From Cocos nucifera (Eukaryota > Streptophyta > Magnoliopsida > Arecales > Arecaceae): 64,000 nt of DNA. Position 1 is the stretch's first letter; each line of letters begins with the position of its first letter. This document shows positions 1 to 9,574 of the stretch, piece by piece. The notes under the pieces are model-generated. The model was given only the letters and a program-made list of their open reading frames with translations, was not told where the DNA came from and did not search any database. The translations under genes were made by a program, and so were the position numbers. The stretch is from contig QRFJ01004877.1 in the NCBI GenBank assembly GCA_006176705.1, forward strand, positions 124,001-188,000, given 5' to 3'.

Positions 1-66
1 GTCAAAAGTCAAAGGGTCAATGGTCAACGTTTGACCAGTCAAAGGTAGACTTTTGACCAAAGTCAA
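1..66. promoter_or_regulatory. Cluster of TTGAC/GTCAA (W-box core) motifs in LTR
   Basis: GTCAA occurs at 1-5, 8-12, 16-20, 23-27, 38-42 and 62-66, and TTGAC at 31-35 and 53-57: eight copies of the W-box core in 66 bp. TTGAC is the core bound by plant WRKY factors, and stress-induced LTR promoters often carry it. Position in an LTR fits an enhancer role, but it could also be a simple degenerate repeat. The cluster may continue to the left of the window. Confidence 0.5.
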
Positions 67-1389
67 AGAACAAGAAATGGCAGGTGACCAAAAATGGCAG
101 GTAATGTCTTACAAATAAGACAACCTATTCTGACTTGGACAACCTCGAGTCAGACCATATGAAGGCCTCTGATTGAGCACAAACTCCTTTGGCTCAGTCA
201 GGACAACTTATTTATGATAGTAAAAGAAGAACGTTAGGTTCAATCGAGTGCTAGCACGATTTCCTTGAACCTAATTGAATCTCATTCAGATCAATTGAAC
301 TAGATCAGTTCAATTGATGATCACCAGATTCAAACCCTTGTTTGTGTGACCCAGTTAGGTTCAGTTCTGTATGGTAATGGGATATGTCATGATCTCTATC
401 ATAGACATCATCGAAACTCCTTTCGATGGATCAGAACTCTTCTGATTCGAACAGCTAGAATGATCGATCATCTAAATCATTCTAATTGCTCCCAAAATCC
501 ACCAGTGACACCTAGCAGTATATGGTGGCAACCCATCAGAGCTGAATGCGAACCTCTTGGTGCAGCTACCTGTGTGATTCAGTTCTTCTATCTTGAGCCC
601 CGATCAGATTAGGGTTAAGGTGAACTCGTCAAACCCTAGTCTCTGTCATATGATGTAATCATTCGATTCGAGTCCAATGTGAAAATCTAAATAGAAACTC
701 TTTCTATTATTTCACTCTACCATGGCCATGGATTTCTGGACTTGATTCTCATGATCATCATAGGGCTACTCCTCTACCACCGAGGTAGATAGATTCCATC
801 TTGATGCAATCCAGTTCCTACAATGAACATGCTATAGCCAACATACACCTCAGGGTTCCATATGGCTAGGAGACCGAGTAATGGTGTAGTCAAACTATAA
901 CACCCTCAAGGTGAACTGCCGATGCATCTCAGGTCAAAGAACCAGACACACTACTGCAGCATCGAGTCAGTCATTGACGAGAAGGTAGACTCCCTAATGA
1001 CTACTCGAGGTGGTCACGCTCAGTGCCCTCGTTCTCTAACGAGTACCTGTACTCTCGCTCCGGTGTCTCCACACCGTAGACTCAAGACTCATCTACTAAA
1101 GAGAAGCGATCGTACACCAACCTTCCGGATCAATCACCATCCTCGTGATGATCCTATGGTCGGGAGCTGTTTATGAGTTAATAATGATTATTCATGTCTT
1201 AAATTTTCAACTCTTGAAAATATGAATTATCATTACCATTAACTCAAAGGATGTATCACAGACACTAAATACACAGGTGTGATAGAAAATAACCCATTTC
1301 ATTAATTATAGTCAAAATTATAATTTTGCCCCTAGAAGTGTATTACAAGTGTCAGCCAATTCTGGCTTCTAGGGCACATATATCTAACA
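1..1389 (-). repeat. Cop1 3' LTR, truncated by window edge
   Basis: The LTR starts on the minus strand with TGTTAGATATATG at 1389, directly after the purine-rich tract AAGTGGGAGAT that follows the end of RNase H. At least 1389 bp lie in the window and the far end is not reached. Open frames on the plus strand inside it (346-612, 922-1176) look like chance frames. The second LTR is missing, so length and age cannot be measured. Confidence 0.8.
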
Positions 1390-1403
1390 ATCTCCCACTT
1401 GTC

Positions 1404-1857
1404 CTAAAGCCAATTGGCTACAAGTCTAAGTCCCATCTTCTCAAGGTGGGCTTCGATCTTCTGCTGGCCCAACGGCTTTGTAAGTGGGTCTGCCACATTA
1501 TCTGCGGAGTTGACTCTCTTGACCTCAACGTAACCTTTCTCAAGGTAATCACGGATGAGATGATATCGCCGCTCAATGTGCTTGGACTTCTGGTGAGACC
1601 TCGGCTCCTTAGCAAGGGCTATGGCGCCATTGTTGTCGCAGTAAAGAGGAATGGCATCTGATGGCATTACTCCAATTTCTGCAGCAAACTTCTTGTACCA
1701 GAATGCTTCCTTTGCAGCCTCTGATGCAGCTATATATTCTGCTTCCATGGTGGAATCTGCTATCACAGTTTGCTTGGAAACTCTTCCAGCTGACAGCTCC
1801 ACCATTGCACACAAACAGACTTCCAGATGTCGACTTTCGATCATCTATATCAGACAT
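1404..1857 (-). pseudogene. Cop1 RNase H domain, frameshifted
   Basis: RNase H of a copia polyprotein, which would degrade the RNA strand during reverse transcription. The N-terminal part (DDRKSTSGSLFV, from 1857) is in one frame and the rest (VSKQTVIADSTMEAEYIAASEA, then CDNNGAIALAKEP and KHIERRYHLIRDYL) in another, so a frameshift lies near 1790-1800; a further shift separates it from RT near 1855. The end, GLRLVANWL then stop at 1404, is the usual copia pol terminus and lies only about 4 bp before the polypurine tract. Confidence 0.9.
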
Positions 1858-3149
1858 GAAGTCCGAGTCTGTGTATCCTTGAACTTAGGAGTTCTCCGTT
1901 ACCAAAGACCAACATCATATCCTTAGTTCTTCTCAAGTACTTAAGGATACATTTCACAGAAGTCCAGTGTTCTTCACCTGGATTTGACTGATATCTGCTT
2001 GTGACACTCACAGCATAGGCTATATCAGGTCGTGTACATAGCATGGCATACATGAGGCTCCCTATTGCAGAAGCATAAGGGATCTTGCTCATGCGTTCTA
2101 TTTCCTCAGGTGTGCTGGGGCACATCTTCTTGGAAAGATGAATACCATGTCTGAAGGGTATTAATCCCCTCTTAGAGTTTTCCATACTAAACCTCTTTAG
2201 TACTTCCTCTATGTACATCTTCTGTGAAAGTCCTAGCATCCTATTCGGTCTATCTCTATAGACCTTAATTCCTAGAATAAAGGATGCTTCACCTAGGTCT
2301 TTCATGGAGAATTCCTTGGACAACCACATCTTGACTGATGTCAACATGGGAATATCATTCCCAATAAGGAGGATGTCATCCACGTACAATACGAGGAAGA
2401 CAACAGCGCTCCCACTGACCCTTTTGAAAACACATGGTTCCTCTTCATTTTTGATGAAACCAAACTTTTTGATCACATCATTGAAACGAGTGTTCCAGCT
2501 CCGAGATGCTTGCTTAAGTCCATATATGGACCTTTGCAGCTTGCAAACCTTGTGATCAGTATCACTGGATGTGAAACCTAGCGGCTGTTCCATATAGATA
2601 TCTTCCTCAAGATATCCATTTAGGAATGCCGTTTTCACGTCCATTTGCCATATTTCATAATCGAAATAGGCTGCAACGGCAAGCAATGTGCGGATGGATT
2701 TTAGCATAGCTACCGGGGAAAAGGTATCCTGATAGTCAATGCCTTCGCGTTGACTATAACCTTTTGCCACCAAGTCTAGCCTTGAATGTCTCCACATTCC
2801 CATCTGCACCAATCTTTCTCTTGAAGATCCATTTACACCCAATAGGTACTATACCTTCTGGTGGATCTACCAAGGTCCAGACTTGGTTTGAGTGCATCGA
2901 GTCAATCTCTGACTTCATTGCCTCAAGCCATTTCTCGGAGTCGATATCTGATATCGCCTCGTTGTAGGTTTTGGGATCATCTCCATGAGCACCATTACCT
3001 ACGAGGAACATTTCCTCTACGTCCTCTGAAATAATACCTAAGTATCTTTCAGGGGGACGGAAAACTCTTTCCGATCTACGAGGTGGAGGAGGTAGTGTTC
3101 TTATTGGCTCAACCTGATTTGGTTCCAATTGGTCCTTAGCTCTTTCCAC
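1850..3149 (-). pseudogene. Cop1 reverse transcriptase with preceding linker
   Basis: Copia reverse transcriptase (RVT_2 type). The linker (EKWLEAMKSEIDSMHSNQVW, then WIFKRKIG) lies at about 2754-3000 in one frame. After a frameshift near 2765 the main domain is open from about 2780 to 1850. It keeps the palm motif QMDVKTAFLNG (first catalytic Asp near 2640), the motif YGLKQASRSWN and the catalytic box YVDD, followed by LLIGNDIPML. The catalytic residues are therefore present; the domain is disabled by frameshifts at both ends, not by core mutations. Confidence 0.93.
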
Positions 3150-3206
3150 TTGTGAGACTTTCTCATCAAGCTTAATCTACTTTCCAATGCCACTATCTTG
3201 AATAAA

Positions 3207-4082
3207 CTATTTTTCAAGAAATATGGCATGTCGACTCACAATCACATTGTGGTCTTCTGGAATGTAGAAATAGTATCCTAATGACTCTTTAGGATATCCT
3301 ATGAATCGAGCTCTAAAGGACCTAAACTCTAACTTGTCCGCTTGTTGTCTTTTGATATGAGCCGGACAATCCCAAATTCTGAGATGACTTAGACTTGGTT
3401 TCTTACCGTGCCATATCTCATACGGTGTGGTAGGAACGGTTTTAGAGGGAACCTTATTCAGTAAATAGATTGAAGTTAATAATGAATGTCCCCAAAGGAA
3501 ATCAGGGAGGTCTGTGAAGCTCATCATGGATCGAACCATATCCAATAGAGTCCGATTTCTCCATTCTGAAACGCCATTGAGTTGAGGTGTTCCTGGTGGA
3601 GTCCATTGAGAGACTATGCCATTTTCCTTAAGATAGTCTAGGAATTCCCGGATAAGGTATTCACCTCCTCGATCTGATCGAAGAACCTTAATGGGTTTTC
3701 CAGTTTATTTTTCTACTTCATGTCTGAATTCTTTGAACTTTTCAAAAGCTTCAGACTTATGTCTCATAAGATACACATACCCATACCTAGACAGATCATC
3801 GGTAAAGGTAATGAAGTAGACAAAATTGCCTCTAGCCGGCACATCGAATGGGCCACACACATCAGTATGTACTAGGGCAAGGAGATCTGTGGCCCTCTCC
3901 CCATGTCCAACAAAAGGGAGTTTAGTCATTTTGCCTTGAAGACAAGATTCGCAAGTTGGATATGACTCAAAAGTCAATGGACTCAATAGCCCATTTTTCT
4001 CCAATTTGTTAATCCTATCTTCTGCTATATGACCTAATCTCAGGTGCCATAGATATCTGTCGTTTGGACTATCCCTAGGTCA
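3207..4082 (-). pseudogene. Cop1 GAG-pre-integrase and integrase
   Basis: The His/Cys zinc-binding part (HLRLGH...CESCLQGK) lies near 4055-3930. The catalytic core follows with the DDE residues visible: Asp in VHTDVCGPFD, Asp in VLRSDRGGEYL and Glu in GVSEWRN. The C-terminal part (LRIWDCPAHIK, ARFIGYPKESLGYYFY) is the usual copia continuation. The whole stretch is in one frame, broken by stops at 4080, 3705 and 3207. The stop at 3705-3707 replaces the Gln expected in EK-Q-TGK; CopA and CopC have a stop at the same codon. Confidence 0.92.
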
Positions 4083-4480
4083 TTTGGCATTCACGTTTTG
4101 CTCGATAGTTAAAATAGGTACATCAATATGCAACTGATAAAGACCATTAACAAGGAAATCATTTGCAATTTTATTTCTTTCATAAAGAATGTTACAATGG
4201 TCCTTAAAGAAGGTGATCACATAACCTTCTTGTGCTAAGCATGAAACAGAAATCAAATTCCTGCTAGCTGCAGGCACATAATAACAGTCTTTTAAAACTA
4301 AATCTAAACCAGATGGTAATCGAAGAGGGTATGTTTCCCACGGCTACTGCAGCAACTCTTGCTCCATTACCGATGCGTAGGATCATGTCTCCATCCCTCA
4401 GCCTCCTGCTATCCTCAAGACCCTGCATAGAAGTGCACAGATGAGCACTAGAACCAGAGTCAAGCACCCAACTGGATGCA
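4083..4480 (-). pseudogene. Cop1 aspartic protease region
   Basis: The retropepsin active-site motif WVLDSGSSAHLC begins near 4467, downstream of the zinc knuckle and in the gag frame. The body (LRIGNGARVAAVAVG) runs to about 4330, where a frameshift moves the reading to the frame of 4080-4277 (PAASRNLISVSCLAQEGY, ILYERNKIANDFLVNGLYQL). The catalytic DSG triad is intact. Confidence 0.85.
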
Positions 4481-4499
4481 GAAAAAATCGTAAGGTTAG

Positions 4500-5352
4500 A
4501 CTCAATAACGAGCATACCTCCAGAAGGACCTTCCTTCTTGTTCTTCAGGGTGGCCAGGTAAGTAGGGCAGTTCCGCTTCCAATGGCCATCGCTGTTGCAA
4601 TGGAAACACTTTCCTTTGCCATCGACCTTCTTCTTCGGTTCTGCCTTCTTCTTCTTTGATCCTTCCACCTTTTGCTTTTTCACAGACTTCTTTTTCTTTC
4701 CATAAGACTTTCTTTTGGAAGAAGTCCGTTCCATAGCAAGAACTGAGCCTTTAGAACCTTTCATAGAAAGCTCAGCGGTAACCAGCATATTCATCAACTC
4801 GGCCAAGGAATTTTGAAGTTTATGCATGTGGTAATTCATGATGAATTGCCCATATGCATCAGTCAAGGATTGTAGAATAATATCGTTCTGCAAGTCCAAG
4901 TCCAACTTCACACCGAGCTTCTCAAGCTCTTCCATGTCCTTGATCATTGTCAAACAGTGATCTTGGACTGACTGCCCATCACGCATCTTAGCCTTAAATA
5001 GTCATTTTGTGACTTGATATTTGGCTGCGCGACTCTGTTCACCAAACATCTCCTGTAGGTGAGCCAACATTTGGCGAGCAGTCCCGATATCTTCATGTTG
5101 GCGCTGGAGCTCATCAGACATCGAGCCCAACATGTAGTATCTGGCCTTATTGTCTTCATCAATCCATTTTTCCAGAGATGCTCTCTGTTCAGTGGATGGA
5201 CGAGCTGGTAAGGTGGGAGGGTCCTGGTCCAAAACATGGGTTAACTTCTCGGAACCCAAAACAATTTTGTAGTTCCTGAGCCAATCTTTATAATTGGGTC
5301 CAGTCAGTCTATGTGTGTCTAGGATACGTGCCAGTGGGTTGGACGCAGACAT
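4500..5352 (-). pseudogene. Cop1 gag (capsid/nucleocapsid) with CCHC zinc knuckle
   Basis: Copia gag of the UBN2 type. The likely start is the Met of MSASNPLARILDTHRLTGPN (5352), because that is where family similarity begins; an upstream in-frame Met at 5370 is less likely. A lysine-rich linker (KKKKSVKKQK) precedes the nucleocapsid zinc knuckle CFHCNSDGHWKRNC (complement of 4567-4608), which has the full C-X2-C-X4-H-X4-C spacing. One in-frame stop at 5002-5004 splits the protein; the frame is otherwise open into the protease. Confidence 0.9.
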
Positions 5353-5648
5353 TTTCCTGTAGAGAGTCAAAGATTCTAGTTAGATATTGTAATTTTGACT
5401 TGACCAATTTGTTTAGGGATTTTATTTTTAAACAAATTAGCTCCCACTATTTTCTCGGATCCCTACACTCCCTCTGTAGAGATGCGAAAATCTTCGTGAT
5501 TGATGATTTCTAGTGGGTGGTGCGGTTTCACCAACTGACTCATCACCTCACCTAACAGTTATTGGTGATGGGTTAGCCAATGAGTGAACAACTCTTGTTC
5601 AATGATTCTCTAATCATGGTGCACCCAAACTTGGTCTCTAATTCATGA

Positions 5649-5753
5649 ATCTCACCGTATCCGGAATATTGATCCACTCCTTAGTTAAGTCAGACCCACC
5701 ATTTGCATGGACTGGGTTCCTAATTGGGTATCTCACCGTATCCGAAATATTGA
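5649..5753 (-). repeat. 24-bp direct repeat in Cop1 leader
   Basis: ATCTCACCGTATCC plus GAATATTGA-like ends occur at 5649-5672 and 5730-5753 (23 of 24 bases equal), 81 bp apart and in the same orientation. No function is known to me. Confidence 0.75.
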
Positions 5754-6037
5754 GGCCAACTCATCCTCCAGCCCATAGCATCCAATGCCTAATAGACATG
5801 GTTGCATCTTCCCGGTGCAACTGAGCCACTGTATCCAGTCGAGAACAATCAACCCCGGGAAGGGCCCGCACGTCTACAATGGTGGAAGACCTCGGACTTA
5901 ATCTTTTCTTAGGGAGAATTGATTCAGGTCTCATTAAACTAGACTTGGCTTAGTCATAACAATTATGACTAACCTAGTGGCATGGGTCAGCTCGAATTAT
6001 TGACCACCTCAGATCAGAACTGTGTCAACAGATATGG

Positions 6038-6150
6038 CCAGGTAAGTGAGATCGGTGGAAGGAATATGCCGTTAACTCACACAAGAACGCATTCAGGTCG
6101 AGTAGCTTCCAATTAAAAACCAGTTGGTCATCTATGCCAAACTTACCTTA
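6038..6150 (-). other. Leader module: splice-donor-like AGGTAAGT with inverted ACTTACCT
   Basis: On the element's sense (minus) strand, CTAAGGTAAGT (a consensus 5' splice donor; AGGTAAGT is the complement of 6141-6148) is followed about 94 nt later by ACTTACCTGG (complement of 6038-6047). The 8-bp arms AGGTAAGT/ACTTACCT are exact reverse complements. ACTTACCTGG also equals the 5' end of U1 snRNA. The same module, in varying repair, is seen in CopA, CopC, LARD1 and LARD2. Confidence 0.6.
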
Positions 6151-6526
6151 GACATCAAATTGTTGAGTCAGAACCAATTGGGTTAGCCTACAATCCAGAC
6201 TCTAACCTCTGAGCCTAATTAGGTCTTGCTTGATCGTGACTCGATCTTGACCCAGACTTAATCCTATTAGGCTGGTCAATTTAAGCATTGTTGATCCCCT
6301 CTAACCAACTCTTGATTCAGTTTGATCAACCGCTTAGACCTAATTGAGCTACCCAAGCCCGAACCCAGTATTATGAATATGTCTTAGATCTGAAATTCTC
6401 AATTTTAGACCTAATTGATATTCCATAAACTTAATTCTTAATTAAGTTGGGTTCATAAACAAAATATGCACAATAAATTCTAGGGTTTCAGGATCTAGGG
6501 TTTTGCAGAAAGTAAGTTTTGGATTT

Positions 6527-6651
6527 CTGATTAAGGACGAACACGCAGTACACCTACACGTCATAAGAATACCCCATCGAATGGGAAGAGAGGGCCTTTA
6601 AACCCTTCTTCGTTCTTATGACCGGACGGCCAAGAGGAACGCCTTAATCAG
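6527..6651 (-). other. Large imperfect hairpin in Cop1 leader
   Basis: Two nested pairs of perfect 10-bp arms are present: CTGATTAAGG (6527-6536) with CCTTAATCAG (6642-6651), and GTCATAAGAA (6560-6569) with TTCTTATGAC (6613-6622). The inner loop holds a further small hairpin CCCAT-cga-ATGGG (6573-6585). The nested order permits a single structured RNA of about 125 nt. Confidence 0.65.
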
Positions 6652-7209
6652 GAACATGTAAATCTACAAAACAGTTATAGATCTATATCATATATCTCAT
6701 ATACAAATTAGATCTAATCATGGCATATTTTGCATACATCTCATGTATCCTAATCATGCATGTTTTCAGATCTAAATTATCTCATAATAATCTAAAAAAT
6801 TAGATTTAAATTGATCTAATCAAAATAAATTCTAATCTAGATAATTATGTAGAACTATTCTATAACTAGTCTAGTCATGCATCTATCATATCTCATATGA
6901 TATTTAAAATTAAATAATTTTTATTTGCTGTTTATCAGATGTTATTATAACACTTATAATATCAGAAAATAGTAAATAAGAAGATCTAAAATATGATTTA
7001 ATCAGATTAAATCAAAGACATGCAAAACTATTCTATAGAACTATTCTATTCTAGAACTAGTCATGCATATCTTCATGTTCTTAGATCCAAATCATTTAAT
7101 TTTAATTTTTCTGATTTCAGATCTGATCACATCTCATGTGACATCTGAAATCACTTTATTTTCTAATTAAAATAAAATTAAAATCAGATCTAAACAATTT
7201 AGAACCATG

Positions 7210-7221
7210 GCTCTGATACCA
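7210..7221 (-). other. Cop1 primer binding site
   Basis: The minus strand reads TGGTATCAGAGC, the usual plant copia PBS, complementary to the 3' end of initiator tRNA-Met. It sits at the 5' end of the leader. The LTR that should adjoin it is missing; a gypsy gag follows within about 5 bp. Confidence 0.9.
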
Positions 7222-7226
7222 TCTAA

Positions 7227-8262
7227 CCATTATCCTTGGCCTTAAAGGCCTCCTCATTCCGGGCATAACCTTCAGCCCGAGCCATATCGGCAAAGTCCCT
7301 AGGGTACTTCTTCTCTAGGGAGAATAGCAAATCATTCTTCTGAAGGCCACCTTTGAGTGCAGCCATTGCAATAGACTGGTCTAGATTTTGGATGTTCAAT
7401 GCAGCAGCAATAAATCGAATGACATAAGTCCGGATAGATTCTCCCTCCTTCTACTTGATATTCATTAGAAAATTCGAACCTCGATGGGAGCATCGGCTGC
7501 TAATGAAATGAGCCACAAACTAATGGCTCATTTGATCGAAGAAAAAGATGGTACCTAGCTTAATGGCTGAATCCTAGTTCCTAGTGGCTCCTTTAAGGGT
7601 GGATGGAAAAGCCTAGCATAAAATGGCATCTGGCACGTCGTGCAGCAGCATCATTATCTTGAAGGCCTTCAGGTGGTCGATCAGATCGGTGGTCCCATCA
7701 TAACTCTTAAACTATGGGAGCTTGAAGTTTGAATGGATCGATTCCTGCATAATCTTCAGAGAAAAAGAAGGGTCAGTGCAAATATTATTACCATGGGAGG
7801 AGGGGGCATGATGAAGTTCTTCAATTTGTCGGCTTATTTCTTAGAGCCTTTGATCTAGGAGATCTTCACGATCATTGATCTTCAGAATTTTTTGATAAAA
7901 TGGAGGCAAAGCTCCCCTCGAGATCGAGTCATGGTCTGAGCAAGCGCTCTCTACCCTCTGCTTTCCTTTTTCGATGGTCATCGATCGACTGACCCAAGTC
8001 GGCCACCCTAGATCGGGTTCTTTGGCTCCTGAGAAATCTGCTCCAGTCGAGATGGCATCGAAGATGGATGCTATTGCCGCATGGCTTGCACTGCTTTAGT
8101 GAGGCCACGTACCTGCTGGACCAGTAGGTCAAACTACATCGTGCCCATCATCACAGGCGGTGGGGCTTGAGACACAAGAGATGAAATAGGGGTGGGAAGA
8201 TCTGGATGAGATCTAGCCATTAAGGTGGTTGACTGTTGAGTTGAAGCCTTTCTAGGGGGCAT
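7227..8262 (-). pseudogene. Tat1 gag, truncated
   Basis: A Ty3/gypsy gag (Retrotrans_gag type) of the Tat group. It starts MPPRKASTQQ at 8262. The core reads in pieces as DHLKAFKIMMLLHD, AFPSTLKGATRN, DQMSH-FVAHFISSRC, KEGESIRTYVIRFIAAALN and DQSIAMAALKGGLQKNDL. These match the Tat2 gag on the other side of the window almost block for block. Many stops and frameshifts break it, and it ends after EEAFKAKDNG at the Cop1 junction. Confidence 0.85.
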
Positions 8263-8859
8263 CCTCGAGAGGTCGAGAGAAAAAGTAGGACACTGGTTGG
8301 GATGAAGAGGGATCTCTGCCACGTATTCCTTCAAGAATAAGGGAACCTCAATAACTTGAGGCCCTTCCTCTAGCACTAATCCTGTTGGCACAAAATCTGA
8401 ACGTCGCCAAAGTCGAAGCTAGATTTGGAGAGGACGAGGTCACCGTCGAAACCTACAAAATAAGTCTCATCTGAAGTCTGGGGTGGTGGCTCTAGCAAGA
8501 CTCTCCAATGATCAAGTCAGCTCTTTCGGCCAATAGAAATGAAATATGTGGAGAGATTCTAGCAGAGTTTTAAGAAAGAGAAGGAGAGCTTTCTCTTTTT
8601 TGAAAGCATATCTGGAGGATCCGTTATATGGACGGAGCTTGTAACAAACTGATAGTGATAGCCGTAATCGTCTGGTAGTGGGCCATTCAGGACCACGTAG
8701 AATTTGTTACAGAGGATAGTATCTGTTGTCGCAATGTGCGACCCTATCGGGGTCCAATGGTCGAAGCTCGGATGGAAAAAGATTGATGGTTCTTTTGGCT
8801 ATATTGAGGATGAGTGTCGAGGTCCTTTGGGGTTGCTTAATGGATTTCGGAGGAAGTTT

Positions 8860-9160
8860 AGCTATTTAGAGGAGTCCATTTGAAGGAGAAATCTAGGAGA
8901 AGTTCGACTATTGGAGGAGTTTGGTTGAATGGAAAGTCCGGTAGGAGTTTGACTGTTGGAGGAGTTTGGTTGGGGGAGGAGTCTGACTGGAGGAGAGGTT
9001 TGGGAGGAGTCCGAATGTTGGAGGAGTTTGGCTGAAGTAGAAGTTTGGAAGGAGTTCAACTATTGGAGGAGTCAAGCTAAAAGAGAAGTTCGGAAGGAGT
9101 CTGACTATTGGAAGAGTCTGGCTAAAGAAAAAGTTCAGAAGGAGTTCAACTGCAAGAGGA
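8860..9160 (-). repeat. Degenerate minisatellite in Tat1 LTR
   Basis: Units built on GGAGGAGTTTGGCTG / GGAAGGAGTTCGACTATT recur with about 28-36 bp spacing through this stretch (for example near 8912, 8958, 9018, 9064, 9094). The related part of the Tat2 LTR (51780-52080) has CTCCTTC/CAACTTC-rich degenerate units in the opposite orientation. It produces a chance open frame (8956-9174). Confidence 0.65.
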
Positions 9161-9164
9161 GGCT

Positions 9165-9336
9165 CGAGGTTTAACCATGGAGGCTGCTGTCGGATGGGAT
9201 CCTTCTAAGATCAAGCTTCCAGCCAAACTTTGGTAGGAGTGAGTTTATCCCGAGGTTTAACCATGGAGGCTACTGTCAGATGGGATCCTTTCGAGATCAA
9301 GCATTCAGCCAAACTTCGGTAGGAGCGGGTTTATCC
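9165..9336 (-). repeat. 86-bp tandem duplication
   Basis: Two adjacent units, 9165-9250 and 9251-9336, both run from CGAGGTTTAACCATGGAGG to GAGTTTATCC-like ends with a few differences. They sit at the outer end of the Tat1 LTR. Confidence 0.85.
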
Positions 9337-9337
9337 C

Positions 9338-9509
9338 CAATAATGGGTGTGCGTGGTCCTCTAGTTATGACTCTCCATAAGTCATTGTCTAAAGCTTGTA
9401 TGAAAATTTTTATATTAGTTTTCCAAAAGGTATAATTTGTGCCATTAAATAGTGGTGGTCTTGATGTGGATTGGACTTTAGCAAATAATGAGCCAAATGG
9501 GGTTGCCAT
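9338..9509 (-). pseudogene. CopB2 gag N-terminus
   Basis: Starts MATPFGSLFAKVQSTSRPPL and continues FNGTNYTFWKTNIKIFIQ then ALDNDLWRVITRGPRTPI. This is the typical start of a UBN2/DUF4219-type copia gag and matches the CopB gag (RLPLFDGSNYSYWKARIKIF). About 57 residues remain; the open frame carries on by chance into Tat1 to 9297. Confidence 0.88.
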
Positions 9510-9557
9510 GATCTTTTACTCAAGATGGTTAGATTAATAATCAATTATAGAGCACCT

Positions 9558-9569
9558 GCTCTGATACTA
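9558..9569 (-). other. CopB2 primer binding site
   Basis: The minus strand reads TAGTATCAGAGC, one base from the standard initiator tRNA-Met PBS. It lies 5 bp inside the LTR end at 9575, which fixes the LTR boundary and the orientation. Confidence 0.85.
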
Positions 9570-9574
9570 ATTAT

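Larger units (their letters stand above)
5371..7209 (-). other. Cop1 long 5' leader, non-coding
   Basis: About 1.84 kb lies between PBS and gag with no open frame over 60 codons that looks real. It is unusually long for a copia leader. It resembles the leaders of CopA and CopC in blocks, including GTCTAAGGTAAG, GTTTTTAATTG and ACTTACCTGGCCA. It contains a 24-bp direct repeat, an inverted AGGTAAGT/ACTTACCT pair and a larger two-armed hairpin, annotated separately. Sequences for RNA packaging or dimerisation would be expected in such a leader, but none can be proven here. Confidence 0.75.
1..7226 (-). mobile_element. Cop1: Ty1/copia LTR retrotransposon, minus strand, 5' LTR missing
   Basis: On the minus strand the order is PBS (7210-7221), long leader, gag with a zinc knuckle, protease, integrase, reverse transcriptase, RNase H, a purine-rich tract (complement of 1390-1400) and an LTR that begins TGTTAGATA at 1389 and runs off the window. 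The order protease-integrase-RT-RNase H defines Ty1/copia. Gag carries one in-frame stop (5002-5004). Pol carries in-frame stops at 4080, 3705 and 3207 and frameshifts near 4270-4310, 2765 and 1790-1870. The 5' LTR is absent: just beyond the PBS the sequence changes to a gypsy gag. It is a dead copy but one of the better preserved in the window. Confidence 0.93.
7227..9337 (-). mobile_element. Tat1: fragment of Tat-like Ty3/gypsy element (LTR plus gag)
   Basis: On the minus strand an LTR (outer end at about 9337) is followed by a leader and a gag whose start MPPRKASTQ matches the gag start of Tat2. The fragment stops inside gag at the Cop1 junction (7226). Its LTR and gag are clearly related to Tat2 at 52300-58502 but diverged. 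Protease, RT and integrase are absent. Confidence 0.8.
8440..9337 (-). repeat. Tat1 LTR (approximate limits)
   Basis: The region upstream of the Tat1 gag is similar in order to the Tat2 LTR end at 52300-52600: a TATA-like CCATATAACGG, a stretch near ACTGAC/GCTGACTTGA, then GAGCCACC. The outer end lies near 9337, where copia gag begins. The inner limit is not sharply defined because the PBS is degenerate. Confidence 0.55.

Noticed and set aside
346..1176. Plus-strand open frames 346-612 and 922-1176 as host genes
   Set aside because: They lie antisense in the Cop1 LTR, have no recognisable domain and no start or splice context.
1651..1926. Plus-strand frames opposite the RNase H and RT of Cop1
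   Set aside because: Shadows of the minus-strand pol reading.
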